Positions 25,933 to 33,609 of a DNA stretch of 64,000 bases are shown here, piece after piece. Position numbers and translations under genes: made by a program. The DNA is from Halobacteriales archaeon QS_4_66_20. GTDB taxonomy: Archaea > Halobacteriota > Halobacteria > Halobacteriales > Haloarculaceae. A model generated the notes under the pieces. It saw only the letters and a list, made by a program, of their open reading frames with translations, searched no databases and was not told where the DNA came from. Numbering within the stretch: the stretch's first letter is position 1; each line of letters begins with the position of its first letter. The stretch is from positions 48,164-112,163 of the forward strand of contig PXRK01000023.1 in NCBI GenBank assembly GCA_003021015.1, read 5' to 3'.

Positions 25933-26943
25933 ATGGATCCTGACTCGATCGATGCGGTCGATCCGGTCACTCACGGCAGCAGCGACGACCCGGAGCTGCT
26001 GGATTTCAGCGCGAACACGAACCCCGTCGTTCCGGACGGCGTCGAGGCTGTGTACGAGGAGGCCATCGGGACGACCGAGGTCGGCGAGCTTCCGGATCCC
26101 GACGCCTTCCGGTCCGCGGCGGCGGACGTAGTGGGCTGCGATGGGGCCGCTGTCGTGCCGACGCGGGGCGGGATCGAGGCGATCAGGCTGGCGATCGCGG
26201 TGACGGTCACCCCCGGCGACTCCGTGCTCGTCCCGGCGCCGAGTTTCAGCGAGTATGCCCGCGAGGTGGAACTCCAGGGCGGGATACCGAGGTTCGTGCC
26301 CGCCGAAGAGATCGTCGACGCCGACCCCGCCGACTACGCACTCGCCATCGTCTGCCAGCCGAACAACCCGACCGGCAGAGCGATCGACCCGGACCGTCTG
26401 CGGGCGTTCGTTGCCCGCTGTCGCGAGGCAGGGACGCCGCTGCTGGTCGACGAGGCGTTCCTGGATTTCACCGACTACGACTCGCTGGCGGGGGCCCCGG
26501 GCGTGATCGTCGCCCGCTCGCTGACGAAGATGTACGGCCTGCCGGGCCTGCGGGTGGGCTACGCCGCCGCGACGGGGTCCCCCGGCGAGCGGCTGCGAAC
26601 GGCGAGCCAGCCCGAGGCCATCGCTGGGCCGGCGCTGGCCGTCGGGACCCACTGCCTGCAGCAGGAGGGGTTCGTCGCCGAGACGAAACGTCGGGTCCGG
26701 TCCGAACGCGAGCGCCTGCGCGAAGGACTCTCCGAGCGGTTCGACGTGTTCCCATCGGAGGCGCCGTTCCTGCTGCTCGACGTGGGCGAGCGGGACGTGG
26801 ACGACATCCTCGCGAGCGCCCGCGAGGCGGACCTCGTGTTGCGCGATGCGCGGACGTTCAGGCGCCTGGATGCCCACGTCCGCGTCGCGGTTCGACTCCC
26901 CACGGAGAATGACGAACTGCTGGAGGTACTGGGTGATGTTTGA
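25933..26943 (+). CDS. cobD: L-threonine-O-3-phosphate decarboxylase CobD-type aminotransferase fold
   Basis: 336 residues, PLP fold type I. In this context it most likely makes aminopropanol phosphate for the cobinamide side chain. Seen: LDFSANTNPV near the N-terminus (CobD/HisC-like), CQPNNPTGRAI, the PLP motif SLTKMYGLPGLRVGY with Lys, and the Arg in RVAVRLP. Histidinol-phosphate aminotransferase is the closest alternative family, but the cobalamin operon supports CobD. Confidence 0.85.
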   Translation: MDPDSIDAVDPVTHGSSDDPELLDFSANTNPVVPDGVEAVYEEAIGTTEVGELPDPDAFRSAAADVVGCDGAAVVPTRGGIEAIRLAIAVTVTPGDSVLVPAPSFSEYAREVELQGGIPRFVPAEEIVDADPADYALAIVCQPNNPTGRAIDPDRLRAFVARCREAGTPLLVDEAFLDFTDYDSLAGAPGVIVARSLTKMYGLPGLRVGYAAATGSPGERLRTASQPEAIAGPALAVGTHCLQQEGFVAETKRRVRSERERLREGLSERFDVFPSEAPFLLLDVGERDVDDILASAREADLVLRDARTFRRLDAHVRVAVRLPTENDELLEVLGDV

Positions 26944-27694
26944 GGCGACGATCCGGGAAGGTGTTCTGTGCGTTCGCCGGCCCGGGACGCGGTGGCTCTC
27001 GACGGGCTGGAACGGCGGTTTCAGCGAGGGGCCGGCCGCATACAACGTCTCAGTCCCGGAGGGCTGGCCGGAGGTCGACCTCGCGGTCTACACCCGAGAG
27101 CGGCGCCGCGAGGCCGGCTTCGGGGATCCGGGCCCGACGCTGCTCACGGGCGTCGCGCTCGAACACGCCCGCTGTGCGCGCCTGGATTCGGTTGCGGTGT
27201 TCGCCACGGCGGGGCTGTCCAATCCCGCACTGCTCCCGATGGATCCGACCGATGGAGACGGGAAGGGTGGCTCGTCGGCGCCTGGAGAGGAGTCACCGAG
27301 GTCGGAGGACGACTCACCGCCGGGGCCGGGCACGGTGAACCTCATCGTCGGCACGGAACGGGCGCTCGACGACGCCGCGCTGGCGAACCTCGTCGCCGTC
27401 GCCGCGGAGGCGAAAGCCGCGACGCTGCTCGCCGAGACCGGCTTCCCGGGGACGACCACCGACGCGGTCGTCGTCGGCTGTGACCCGGACGGGGAGCCGG
27501 CGGCGTTCTCCGGGAGCGCGACGGCCGTCGGCGAGGCGGCGCGAGTCTGCGTGCGCGATGCGGTCCGGGCGAGTCTCCAGTCGCGCTACCCCGACCAGTC
27601 GTTTCCCGAATCTGTCGAGGCCGCCGAGCACGGGAGCCGGGTCGACCGCGAGGCGACAGTCTCACCGGTCCGGGGCGACGAGAGTGAGCCATGA
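26936..27694 (+). CDS. cbiZ: Adenosylcobinamide amidohydrolase CbiZ
   Basis: 252 residues. CbiZ cleaves the side chain of adenosylcobinamide, giving cobyric acid that CbiB can use; it is the archaeal route for corrinoid salvage. Conserved-looking blocks: RWLSTGWNGGF, LTGVALEHARC, TAGLSNPA and GTTTDAVVVG. The ATG overlaps the cobD stop by 8 bases and the stop overlaps cobA (ATGA). Residues about 100-128 form a low-complexity acidic insertion (GDGKGGSSAPGEESPRSEDD) that other CbiZ proteins probably lack. Confidence 0.9.
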   Translation: MFEATIREGVLCVRRPGTRWLSTGWNGGFSEGPAAYNVSVPEGWPEVDLAVYTRERRREAGFGDPGPTLLTGVALEHARCARLDSVAVFATAGLSNPALLPMDPTDGDGKGGSSAPGEESPRSEDDSPPGPGTVNLIVGTERALDDAALANLVAVAAEAKAATLLAETGFPGTTTDAVVVGCDPDGEPAAFSGSATAVGEAARVCVRDAVRASLQSRYPDQSFPESVEAAEHGSRVDREATVSPVRGDESEP

Positions 27695-28401
27695 GCGAGT
27701 ATACCCACGCGAGCGATGAGAGCGACGAAACTCGTGTCGACGGCGGAACTGACGGGGCGGAGGCAGAGCCGCTCGAACCGCAGCCGATCGAACCGGCCGC
27801 ACCCGAGGAGTTCGGGCTGGTCCAGGCCTGGTGGGGCGACGGCAAGGGCAAGACGACGGCGGCGCTGGGCATGGGGTTCCGGGCCGCGGGCCACGGCTAC
27901 CGCGTCCACATGCTCCAGTTCCTGAAGGGCGGCACCGCCAGCGTCGAGGACGTCCGCGGCGAGTACAACGCCGTCGCGCAGTTCCCGGGGTTCTCCTACG
28001 AGAACTCGGGCCACTACGGCTGGCACAGGCTCCCCGACGGCTCCGACGACGAGCGCCACGAGGCGAACGCCAGTGCCGGCTTCGAGCGGGCCGAAAAGCT
28101 GGTCGAAGCCGCCGACGAGGCCGATCTCTCCGGCCCGCTCGCACTCGACGGGCCGCCCGAAGACGGCTGTCACATGCTGATCCTCGACGAGATCCTCTAC
28201 GCGCTGGGCCGGGGGCTCGTGAGCGCCGGGGAACTGATCGAACTGATCGAGGCGAAGCCGGAGGACCTCGAACTCGTGTTGACCGGCGGGCACGACGAGC
28301 CCGCCGCCATCGTGGAGCACGCCGACCTGGTGACCGAGGTCAGCAAGGGGAAACACCCGATCGACGCCGGACAGCCCGCGCGGAAGGGCACCGAATTTTA
28401 G
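27691..28401 (+). CDS. cobA: Cob(I)alamin adenosyltransferase, CobA/CobO type
   Basis: 236 residues. It adenosylates reduced corrinoids, the first committed step of salvage. The P-loop GDGKGKTTAALG (about residues 49-60), the block MLQFLKGG and the Walker B-like HMLILDEILYALG are typical for CobA (BtuR). Residues 1-40 are an acidic haloarchaeal extension. It is the last gene of the run of six overlapping or near-overlapping cob genes and convergent with leuS. Confidence 0.93.
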   Translation: MSEYTHASDESDETRVDGGTDGAEAEPLEPQPIEPAAPEEFGLVQAWWGDGKGKTTAALGMGFRAAGHGYRVHMLQFLKGGTASVEDVRGEYNAVAQFPGFSYENSGHYGWHRLPDGSDDERHEANASAGFERAEKLVEAADEADLSGPLALDGPPEDGCHMLILDEILYALGRGLVSAGELIELIEAKPEDLELVLTGGHDEPAAIVEHADLVTEVSKGKHPIDAGQPARKGTEF

Positions 28402-28414
28402 AGTCGCCGCGGAC

Positions 28415-31174
28415 CTACTCCTCGATCTGGATGCCGGGCCGGCCGGGCGTCGCCTTCGCCGCGAGGTCCTCGGGCGCCTCGCCGGGCTCGGAGACGACCA
28501 CCTCGGCGTCGAACTCGCGTTCGAGCAGCCAGACCGCGCGCGTCAGCGCCTCGTACTCGCGCTCGGGCGGGAGCTGTTCGTCCAGGTGGCCCTCGCCGGC
28601 GAGGGCCTTCGCGTAGTCGGCGGCGGCCTCGCCGTGGCGCTGGAGCCACTCGTCGCCCATCAGCTGGCCGACGACGTTCCCGTCGAGATCGCGGGCCTGC
28701 TGGCGGGCGTAGTGCTTCCACTCGGGGGCGACCGCGATCTCGATCAGCGACGGGTCCTCGATGCCCGCCACGCCGACGATGTCCCGGACGTCCTCGCGGG
28801 TGTTCTCGACGAGCAGGCGCGCGGTCTCGTAGCCCGCCGGCTCGTCCGCCTCGGGCCAGTCAGCCTCGGCGATCAGGCCGTCGCGGCCGAGGTGGGCCCA
28901 CAGCTCCTCGGCGACGTGGGGCGCGACCGGCGCCAGCAGGCGCGCGACCGTCGACAGCGCACGCTCGAACGTCCCCTCGTCCGGATCGGTGTGGTCGACG
29001 TATCGGCGCAGCAGCGACGCCAGCTCCCGGATCGCCTGCAGCGCGTGGTTGAACCGGAACGCCTCGAACTCCTCGGTCGCGGTGGCGACCGTCGCCTCGA
29101 TCTCCCGGGCGACGTACTCGTCGATGGTGCCGCCGTCACCGTCCGCGGCTTCGGCGTCGCGGGTGTCGATCGCCCCCCCTGCGTACCGGGCGACCAGGTC
29201 GTGGACGTTCTGCAGGAACGCGTGGGCGGACTCGGCGCCCTCCTCGGTCCAGTCCAGCGCCTTCTCGGGCTGTGCGGCGTTCAGCATGAACAGCCGGCCG
29301 GTGTCGGCGCCGAACCGCTCGACGAACGGCGCCGGCGAGACGACGTTGCCCGTCGAGGAGCTCATCGCCGCGCCGTCCTTGCGGACCATCCCCTGGGTGA
29401 GCAGGTTCTCGAACGGCTCGCGGATCCCGTCGAGCAGCTCCATGTCGTCGAGCACCTTCGTGAAAAAGCGCGAGTAGATCAGATGCATCGTGGCGTGCTC
29501 GATGCCGCCGACGTACTGGTCGACCGGCATCCAGTCGGTCGCCTGCTCGCTGTCGAACGGCGCGTCGTCCAGCTCCGGCGAGATGAACCGCAGGAAGTAC
29601 CACGAGGAGTCGACGAACGTGTCCATCGTGTCGGTCTCGCGCTGGGCCGGCCCGCCGCAGTCCGGGCAGGTCGTCGTCTTCCACTCCTGAGCGGCGTCCA
29701 GCGGGTTTCCCGTCGTCCGGATGAACTCCGGCAGTTCCACGGGCAGGTCATCCTCGGGCACCGGTACGTAGCCACAGTCCGGACACTCGACGAACGGGAT
29801 CGGCGTCCCCCAGTAGCGCTGGCGGGAGATACACCAGTCCCGGAGGCTGTGGGCGGTCCGGAACTCGCCGTCGAACGCCTCGACGAACCGCTCGCGGGCC
29901 TCCGCACTGTCCAGCCCGTCGAACTCGCCGCTGTCGACCAGCACGCCGTCGGACTCAGTTCGCTCGTCCGACGAGCCCTCGATCTCCCCGAGGTCGAGGA
30001 CGCCGTCCTCGGTGTACGCTTGCTCCTGGACGTCGACGTTCTCAGGATCGACGTCTGCGTCCTCGGTCGGTTCGACCACCTGCCGGATCGGGATGTCATG
30101 CTCCTGGGCGAACGCGTGGTCGCGGTCGTCGTGGGCGGGGACGGCGTACAGCGCCCCGGTGCCGACATCCGCGAGCACGTAGTCGGCGACGTAGACGGGA
30201 ATCTCCTCGCCCGTGGCGGGGTTGGTCGCGTACTCGCCGGTGAACACGCCCGAGGTCTCGTCGACCTCCTCCTCATCGGCGTGTTCGACGCGGTGGATGT
30301 ACTCGGCGACGTCGTCGTCTTCCTCGGCGAGCTGCTGGGCGACGTCGTGGCCGGGCGAGAGCGCGAAAAAGGTCGCGCCGTAGATGGTATCGAGCCGGGT
30401 CGTGAAGATCTCGACGCTGTCGCCGGTCGTCAGCTCGAACTCGACGGAGGCGCCCTCCTGTTTGCCGATCCAGTTGTGCTGCATCTCCCGGACGTTCTCC
30501 GGCCAGCCGTCCAGCTCGTCGAGTTCGTCGTACAGCTCCTCGGCGTAGTCGGTGATCGTGAAAAACCACTGTTCGAGTTCGCGGTGCTCGATGGCGGTGT
30601 CACACCGCCAGCAGATCTCCACGTTGTTCTCGGTGTTGACGTTCTCGTCGGCCAGCACCGTCTCGCAGCCGGGACACCAGTTGAGCTCCGTCTCCGTGCG
30701 CTCGACCAGCCCCTCCTCGTAGAACTCCCGGAACAGCCACTGGTTCCACTGGAAGTACTCCGGCTCGCAGGTGGTGACTTCCCGCTGCCAGTCGAACCCC
30801 AGGCCCATCACGTTCATCTGCTCTTTCATCGCGGCGATGCAGTCCATCGTCCACCCGCGGGGGTCGACGTCGCGCTCGTTGGCGGCGTTCTCCGCGGGGA
30901 GCCCGAACGAGTCCCAGCCCATCGGGTGCAACACTGCCTCGCCCTGCATCCGCTTGTAGCGGGCGAACGCGTCGGTGATCGCGTAGTTGCGGACGTGGCC
31001 CATGTGCATCTCGCCCGACGGGTAGGGGAACATCGCGAGGACGTAGCTGGGGTCCTCGGCCCCGTCTTCGATGTGGAACACCTCCTCGTCGTCCCACCGC
31101 TGTTGCCACCGCGGCTCGATCTCCGCCGGATCGAACCGTCGCTCCTCCTGATCCGTCGCGTCGGCTCTACTCAT
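28415..31174 (-). CDS. leuS: Leucyl-tRNA synthetase
   Basis: 919 residues, class I synthetase with editing domain. HIGH-type motif is MHMGHVRNY (N-terminal third), the zinc module WCPGCETVL plus CWRCD is present, and a second Cys pair set occurs at ECPDCGYVP and CPDCGGP. The KMSKS loop reads DGAAMSSSTGNVVSP, so both motif lysines are replaced. The catalytic core looks bacterial-type; haloarchaea are reported to have acquired bacterial LeuRS. The ATG follows the pyrimidine/purine stretch CCCAGGGAGAAGT (minus strand), a good ribosome binding site. Confidence 0.95.
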   Translation of the reverse strand: MSRADATDQEERRFDPAEIEPRWQQRWDDEEVFHIEDGAEDPSYVLAMFPYPSGEMHMGHVRNYAITDAFARYKRMQGEAVLHPMGWDSFGLPAENAANERDVDPRGWTMDCIAAMKEQMNVMGLGFDWQREVTTCEPEYFQWNQWLFREFYEEGLVERTETELNWCPGCETVLADENVNTENNVEICWRCDTAIEHRELEQWFFTITDYAEELYDELDELDGWPENVREMQHNWIGKQEGASVEFELTTGDSVEIFTTRLDTIYGATFFALSPGHDVAQQLAEEDDDVAEYIHRVEHADEEEVDETSGVFTGEYATNPATGEEIPVYVADYVLADVGTGALYAVPAHDDRDHAFAQEHDIPIRQVVEPTEDADVDPENVDVQEQAYTEDGVLDLGEIEGSSDERTESDGVLVDSGEFDGLDSAEARERFVEAFDGEFRTAHSLRDWCISRQRYWGTPIPFVECPDCGYVPVPEDDLPVELPEFIRTTGNPLDAAQEWKTTTCPDCGGPAQRETDTMDTFVDSSWYFLRFISPELDDAPFDSEQATDWMPVDQYVGGIEHATMHLIYSRFFTKVLDDMELLDGIREPFENLLTQGMVRKDGAAMSSSTGNVVSPAPFVERFGADTGRLFMLNAAQPEKALDWTEEGAESAHAFLQNVHDLVARYAGGAIDTRDAEAADGDGGTIDEYVAREIEATVATATEEFEAFRFNHALQAIRELASLLRRYVDHTDPDEGTFERALSTVARLLAPVAPHVAEELWAHLGRDGLIAEADWPEADEPAGYETARLLVENTREDVRDIVGVAGIEDPSLIEIAVAPEWKHYARQQARDLDGNVVGQLMGDEWLQRHGEAAADYAKALAGEGHLDEQLPPEREYEALTRAVWLLEREFDAEVVVSEPGEAPEDLAAKATPGRPGIQIEE

Positions 31175-31242
31175 ACTTCTCCCTGGGACGTGCCCGGATT
31201 TCTATCTTTTGACAGTGCCGCCACAGCCGTGCCGGCTACTCA

Positions 31243-31350
31243 TACTGTCGGACGTAACTCTGTGTCACATCGTGACACTCTCCTGGCTGTATTCGCACGG
31301 TTGAACGGCTGAACGTGACGCGTGGCTCCACGAAATTACGTCCGACAGTA
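31243..31350. mobile_element. MITE-like element, 108 bp, copy 3
   Basis: Perfect 15-bp inverted repeats TACTGTCGGACGTAA/TTACGTCCGACAGTA, flanked by TCA at 31240-31242 and 31351-31353. The interior differs from copies 1 and 2. It sits upstream of leuS and downstream of the histidine kinase, and an IS200/IS605-type hairpin begins 8 bp to its right. Confidence 0.8.
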
Positions 31351-31360
31351 TCAAGCTCCT

Positions 31361-31394
31361 TGACTTCCTCCCCGCGCTAAAGCGCGAGGCTTTC
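31361..31394 (-). repeat. IS200/IS605-type end hairpin (PATE-like remnant)
   Basis: On the minus strand, directly after the histidine kinase stop, a stem CCTCGCGCT-TT-AGCGCGGGG is followed by GAGGAAGTCA. A 34-bp stretch here matches 44180-44213 at 33 positions. Stem-loop plus GAGGAAGTCA resembles the right ends of haloarchaeal IS200/IS605 elements and of the TnpB guide RNA. No tnpA or tnpB is present. Confidence 0.6.
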
Positions 31395-31397
31395 TCC

Positions 31398-33395
31398 TCA
31401 CACTTCCGTAACGGCCGAGACGCCGGTGATCTCGAAGCGGGCACCGCCCGCGTCGCTCTCGGTGATGGTGACCGCCCAGCCGTGGGCCTCGACGACGTTC
31501 TGGACGATCCCCAGCCCGAAGCCCGTCCCGTCCTCGCTGGTCGTGTACCCCGAGTCGAACACCTGCTCGCGCTCCTCGGCCGGGATGCCGGGGCCGTCGT
31601 CGGCGGCGTAGAACCCCTCCTCGAGGTCGCCGACTGTGACGGTCACGTCGCTCCCGCCGGCACCCGAATCGTCAGTCTGTGGCTGACGGTTCGTGGAACC
31701 GTGTTCCACGGCGTCCTCGGGAGCGTGTGACCGAGGGCTCGTTGAGCCGTGCTCAACGGCGTCGTCAGCCGGAGGCTGTCGGCTCGTGGAACTGTGTTCC
31801 ACGGCGTTCCGGAACAGATTTTCGAACAGCTGCTGGAGGCGGTCCGGGTCGGCGCTGATCGTCGCCGTGGTGGTGACAGAAAGCGTCGCGTCGCCAGTGT
31901 CGACCGTCTCCCAGGCCCGCCGTGCGACCGCCGCCAGCTCGACCGGTTCCAGGCTGCCGATCGTCTCGCCGGCGCGTGCCAGTGCCAGCAGCTCCTCGAT
32001 CAGCGTCTCCATTCTGTCCTGGGAGCGCGCCACCGCCTCGAGGTGCTCCTGGGGCTCGTCACTCTCCATCGCCATCTCGAGGCGCCCCTCCGCGACGTTC
32101 AGCGGGTTCCGGAGGTCGTGGCTGACGATGCCGGCGAACTCCTCCAGGCGGTCGTTCTGGCGCTCCAGTTCCCGCTCGCGGTCGAGCCTGTCGAGCGCAC
32201 TCTCGGTGTGGCTCAACAGGAGCTCCGCGAACTCCACGTCCTCGTCGTCGAACGCCCCCGTCTCGGTGCTCACAGCCTGGAACACGCCCTGGTCGCCGAT
32301 GGGGACGCTCAGGCCCGACCGGTAGCTCTCCTTGGCCTTGTCGACGTCGTCTGCCTCTTCGATGTCGTTGACGACGTTCGACTCCGCGGTCTGGTAGGTC
32401 TTGCCGGCCTGGCCCTGGTCGACCCGCATCGGCCGGCTGCCGTCAGGGAGCGTCTCCGAGGAGGTCGCTCTCGGGACGAGCCACTCGCCCTCACGGGTCA
32501 TGATGGTACAGAGGTCCATCTCCAGGATGTCGGCCGCAGCCTCGACGGTCTGCTTGCACACCTCCTCGACCGTGTCCTCGGTCTGGATCGCCGGCGCCAC
32601 GCGGTGCAGCGCTTTCAGCACCGCCTGGCGCTGCTTGCGGTCGGTGATGTCCTGGATCGACCCGCGCACGCGGACGACCTCGCCGTCGACCGTCTCCGGG
32701 GAGCCCCGGGACCGGACCCAGCGGCGCTCGCCGTCGTCGCCGATCAACCGGAGCTCCATGTCGTACGGTTCCTGCTCCCTGATCACGCGCTGGAACGCCG
32801 CGCGGACCGTGGGCCGATCCTCCGGATGGTAGTACTCCATCGACCGATCCGGTGGCAGGTCCGTCCCGGGCTCCAGCCCGTGAATGCGCAGCGCCTCGTC
32901 GGTGACGTACGACGCATCCTCCCTGAGGTCGTACTCCCAGACGCCGATGTTCGCGACCTCCTCCGCCTCCGTCAGCAGGTCCAGCTGCCGTTCCAGTTTT
33001 TGCCCCATCCGGTACCCTTCGACGGCGTTCTCGATCCGATTGTGCAGCAGTTCGAACTGCTCGGTGCTGGCCCCTTTCTGGAGGTAGTCGGTCACGCCAG
33101 CCGAGATGGCGTCGCTGGCAACCGCCTCGCCACCCCTCCCTGTGAACAGGATGAACGGAAGCTCCGGGTAGCTCGCCCGCACTGCTTCGAGGAACTCGAT
33201 GCCGGTCATCCCCGGCATCTCGTAGTCGCTGACGACGCAGTCGTACTGGTCCGCCTCGAGCAGTTCGAGCCCCTCCGTGGCGCGCGTCGCGGTCTCGACC
33301 GTCACCCGGTCGTCGTCACGTGCGAGCATTGTCGCGGTTAACTCCCCGAAATCGGGGTCGTCGTCCACGTGTAACACGCGAACCGGGCCGTCCAT
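31398..33395 (-). CDS. Hybrid sensor histidine kinase (REC-PAS-GAF-HisKA-HATPase)
   Basis: 665 residues, soluble. Domain order: receiver 1-125 (acidic DDD at 11-13, phospho-Asp57 in VVSDYEMPG, Lys in LQKGAST), PAS about 145-255, GAF about 262-405, HisKA with His427 in GIVSHDLRNPL, HATPase from 510 with N-box NLFRNAVEH, DDGPGIP and GFGLGIV. Inside the N-box region the coding sequence repeats a (N/D)AVEH(G/S)ST(S/N) block three times (residues about 531-577), an in-frame expansion. This architecture is common in haloarchaea; the ligand is unknown. A TATA-like AGATATACAT lies about 27 bp upstream. Confidence 0.9.
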   Translation of the reverse strand: MDGPVRVLHVDDDPDFGELTATMLARDDDRVTVETATRATEGLELLEADQYDCVVSDYEMPGMTGIEFLEAVRASYPELPFILFTGRGGEAVASDAISAGVTDYLQKGASTEQFELLHNRIENAVEGYRMGQKLERQLDLLTEAEEVANIGVWEYDLREDASYVTDEALRIHGLEPGTDLPPDRSMEYYHPEDRPTVRAAFQRVIREQEPYDMELRLIGDDGERRWVRSRGSPETVDGEVVRVRGSIQDITDRKQRQAVLKALHRVAPAIQTEDTVEEVCKQTVEAAADILEMDLCTIMTREGEWLVPRATSSETLPDGSRPMRVDQGQAGKTYQTAESNVVNDIEEADDVDKAKESYRSGLSVPIGDQGVFQAVSTETGAFDDEDVEFAELLLSHTESALDRLDRERELERQNDRLEEFAGIVSHDLRNPLNVAEGRLEMAMESDEPQEHLEAVARSQDRMETLIEELLALARAGETIGSLEPVELAAVARRAWETVDTGDATLSVTTTATISADPDRLQQLFENLFRNAVEHSSTSRQPPADDAVEHGSTSPRSHAPEDAVEHGSTNRQPQTDDSGAGGSDVTVTVGDLEEGFYAADDGPGIPAEEREQVFDSGYTTSEDGTGFGLGIVQNVVEAHGWAVTITESDAGGARFEITGVSAVTEV
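31692..31803. repeat. Three palindromes repeated inside the kinase gene
   Basis: Each unit has 8-bp arms and a 3-base loop: CGTGGAAC-CGT-GTTCCACG at 31692-31710, CGTTGAGC-CGT-GCTCAACG at 31740-31758, and CGTGGAAC-TGT-GTTCCACG at 31785-31803. They are spaced 45-48 bp apart and encode AVEH(G/S)ST. Unit 2 differs from unit 1 by two changes in each arm; all four are synonymous and all four keep the arms paired. Confidence 0.85.
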
Positions 33396-33446
33396 ACCCC
33401 CCTTGTTGTTGTTAATGATGTATATCTATTGTGACGGATGGGTTAA

Positions 33447-33553
33447 TACTGCCGGACGTAACTATATTACTCCGAGTGATGCTCAGACTGGGGTGTTCGG
33501 TTGTCTCAGATGCTGAGCGCTATCCGGTGGTAACGGAATCACGTCCGGCAGTA
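33447..33553. mobile_element. MITE-like element, 107 bp, copy 4
   Basis: Inverted repeats TACTGCCGGACGT (13 bp, perfect) flanked by TAA at 33444-33446 and 33554-33556, so both flanks differ from the usual TCA together. Next to the right arm is CGGTGGTAACGGAATCAC, similar to CGGTAACGA-TCAC in other copies. It lies between the divergent kinase and rqcH genes, where it may affect their promoters. Confidence 0.8.
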
Positions 33554-33609
33554 TAAGCGGACAGACCAGCAGCGACACCTCTTTGCCGCGCGTCCCGAAA
33601 GAGACGGGT

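Noticed and set aside
28586-31312. A 908-codon open frame antisense to leuS, and similar long antisense frames (416-2146, 2645-4312, 31749-33341)
   Set aside because: High G+C with strong third-position bias leaves stop-free frames opposite real genes. The sense genes have clear family motifs, and the antisense products have no motif or haloarchaeal composition.
31361-31394. Simple transcription terminator of the histidine kinase
   Set aside because: The same 34 bases occur at 44180 behind an unrelated gene and include GAGGAAGTCA outside the stem, so an IS200/IS605-type end explains it better, though it may still act as a terminator.
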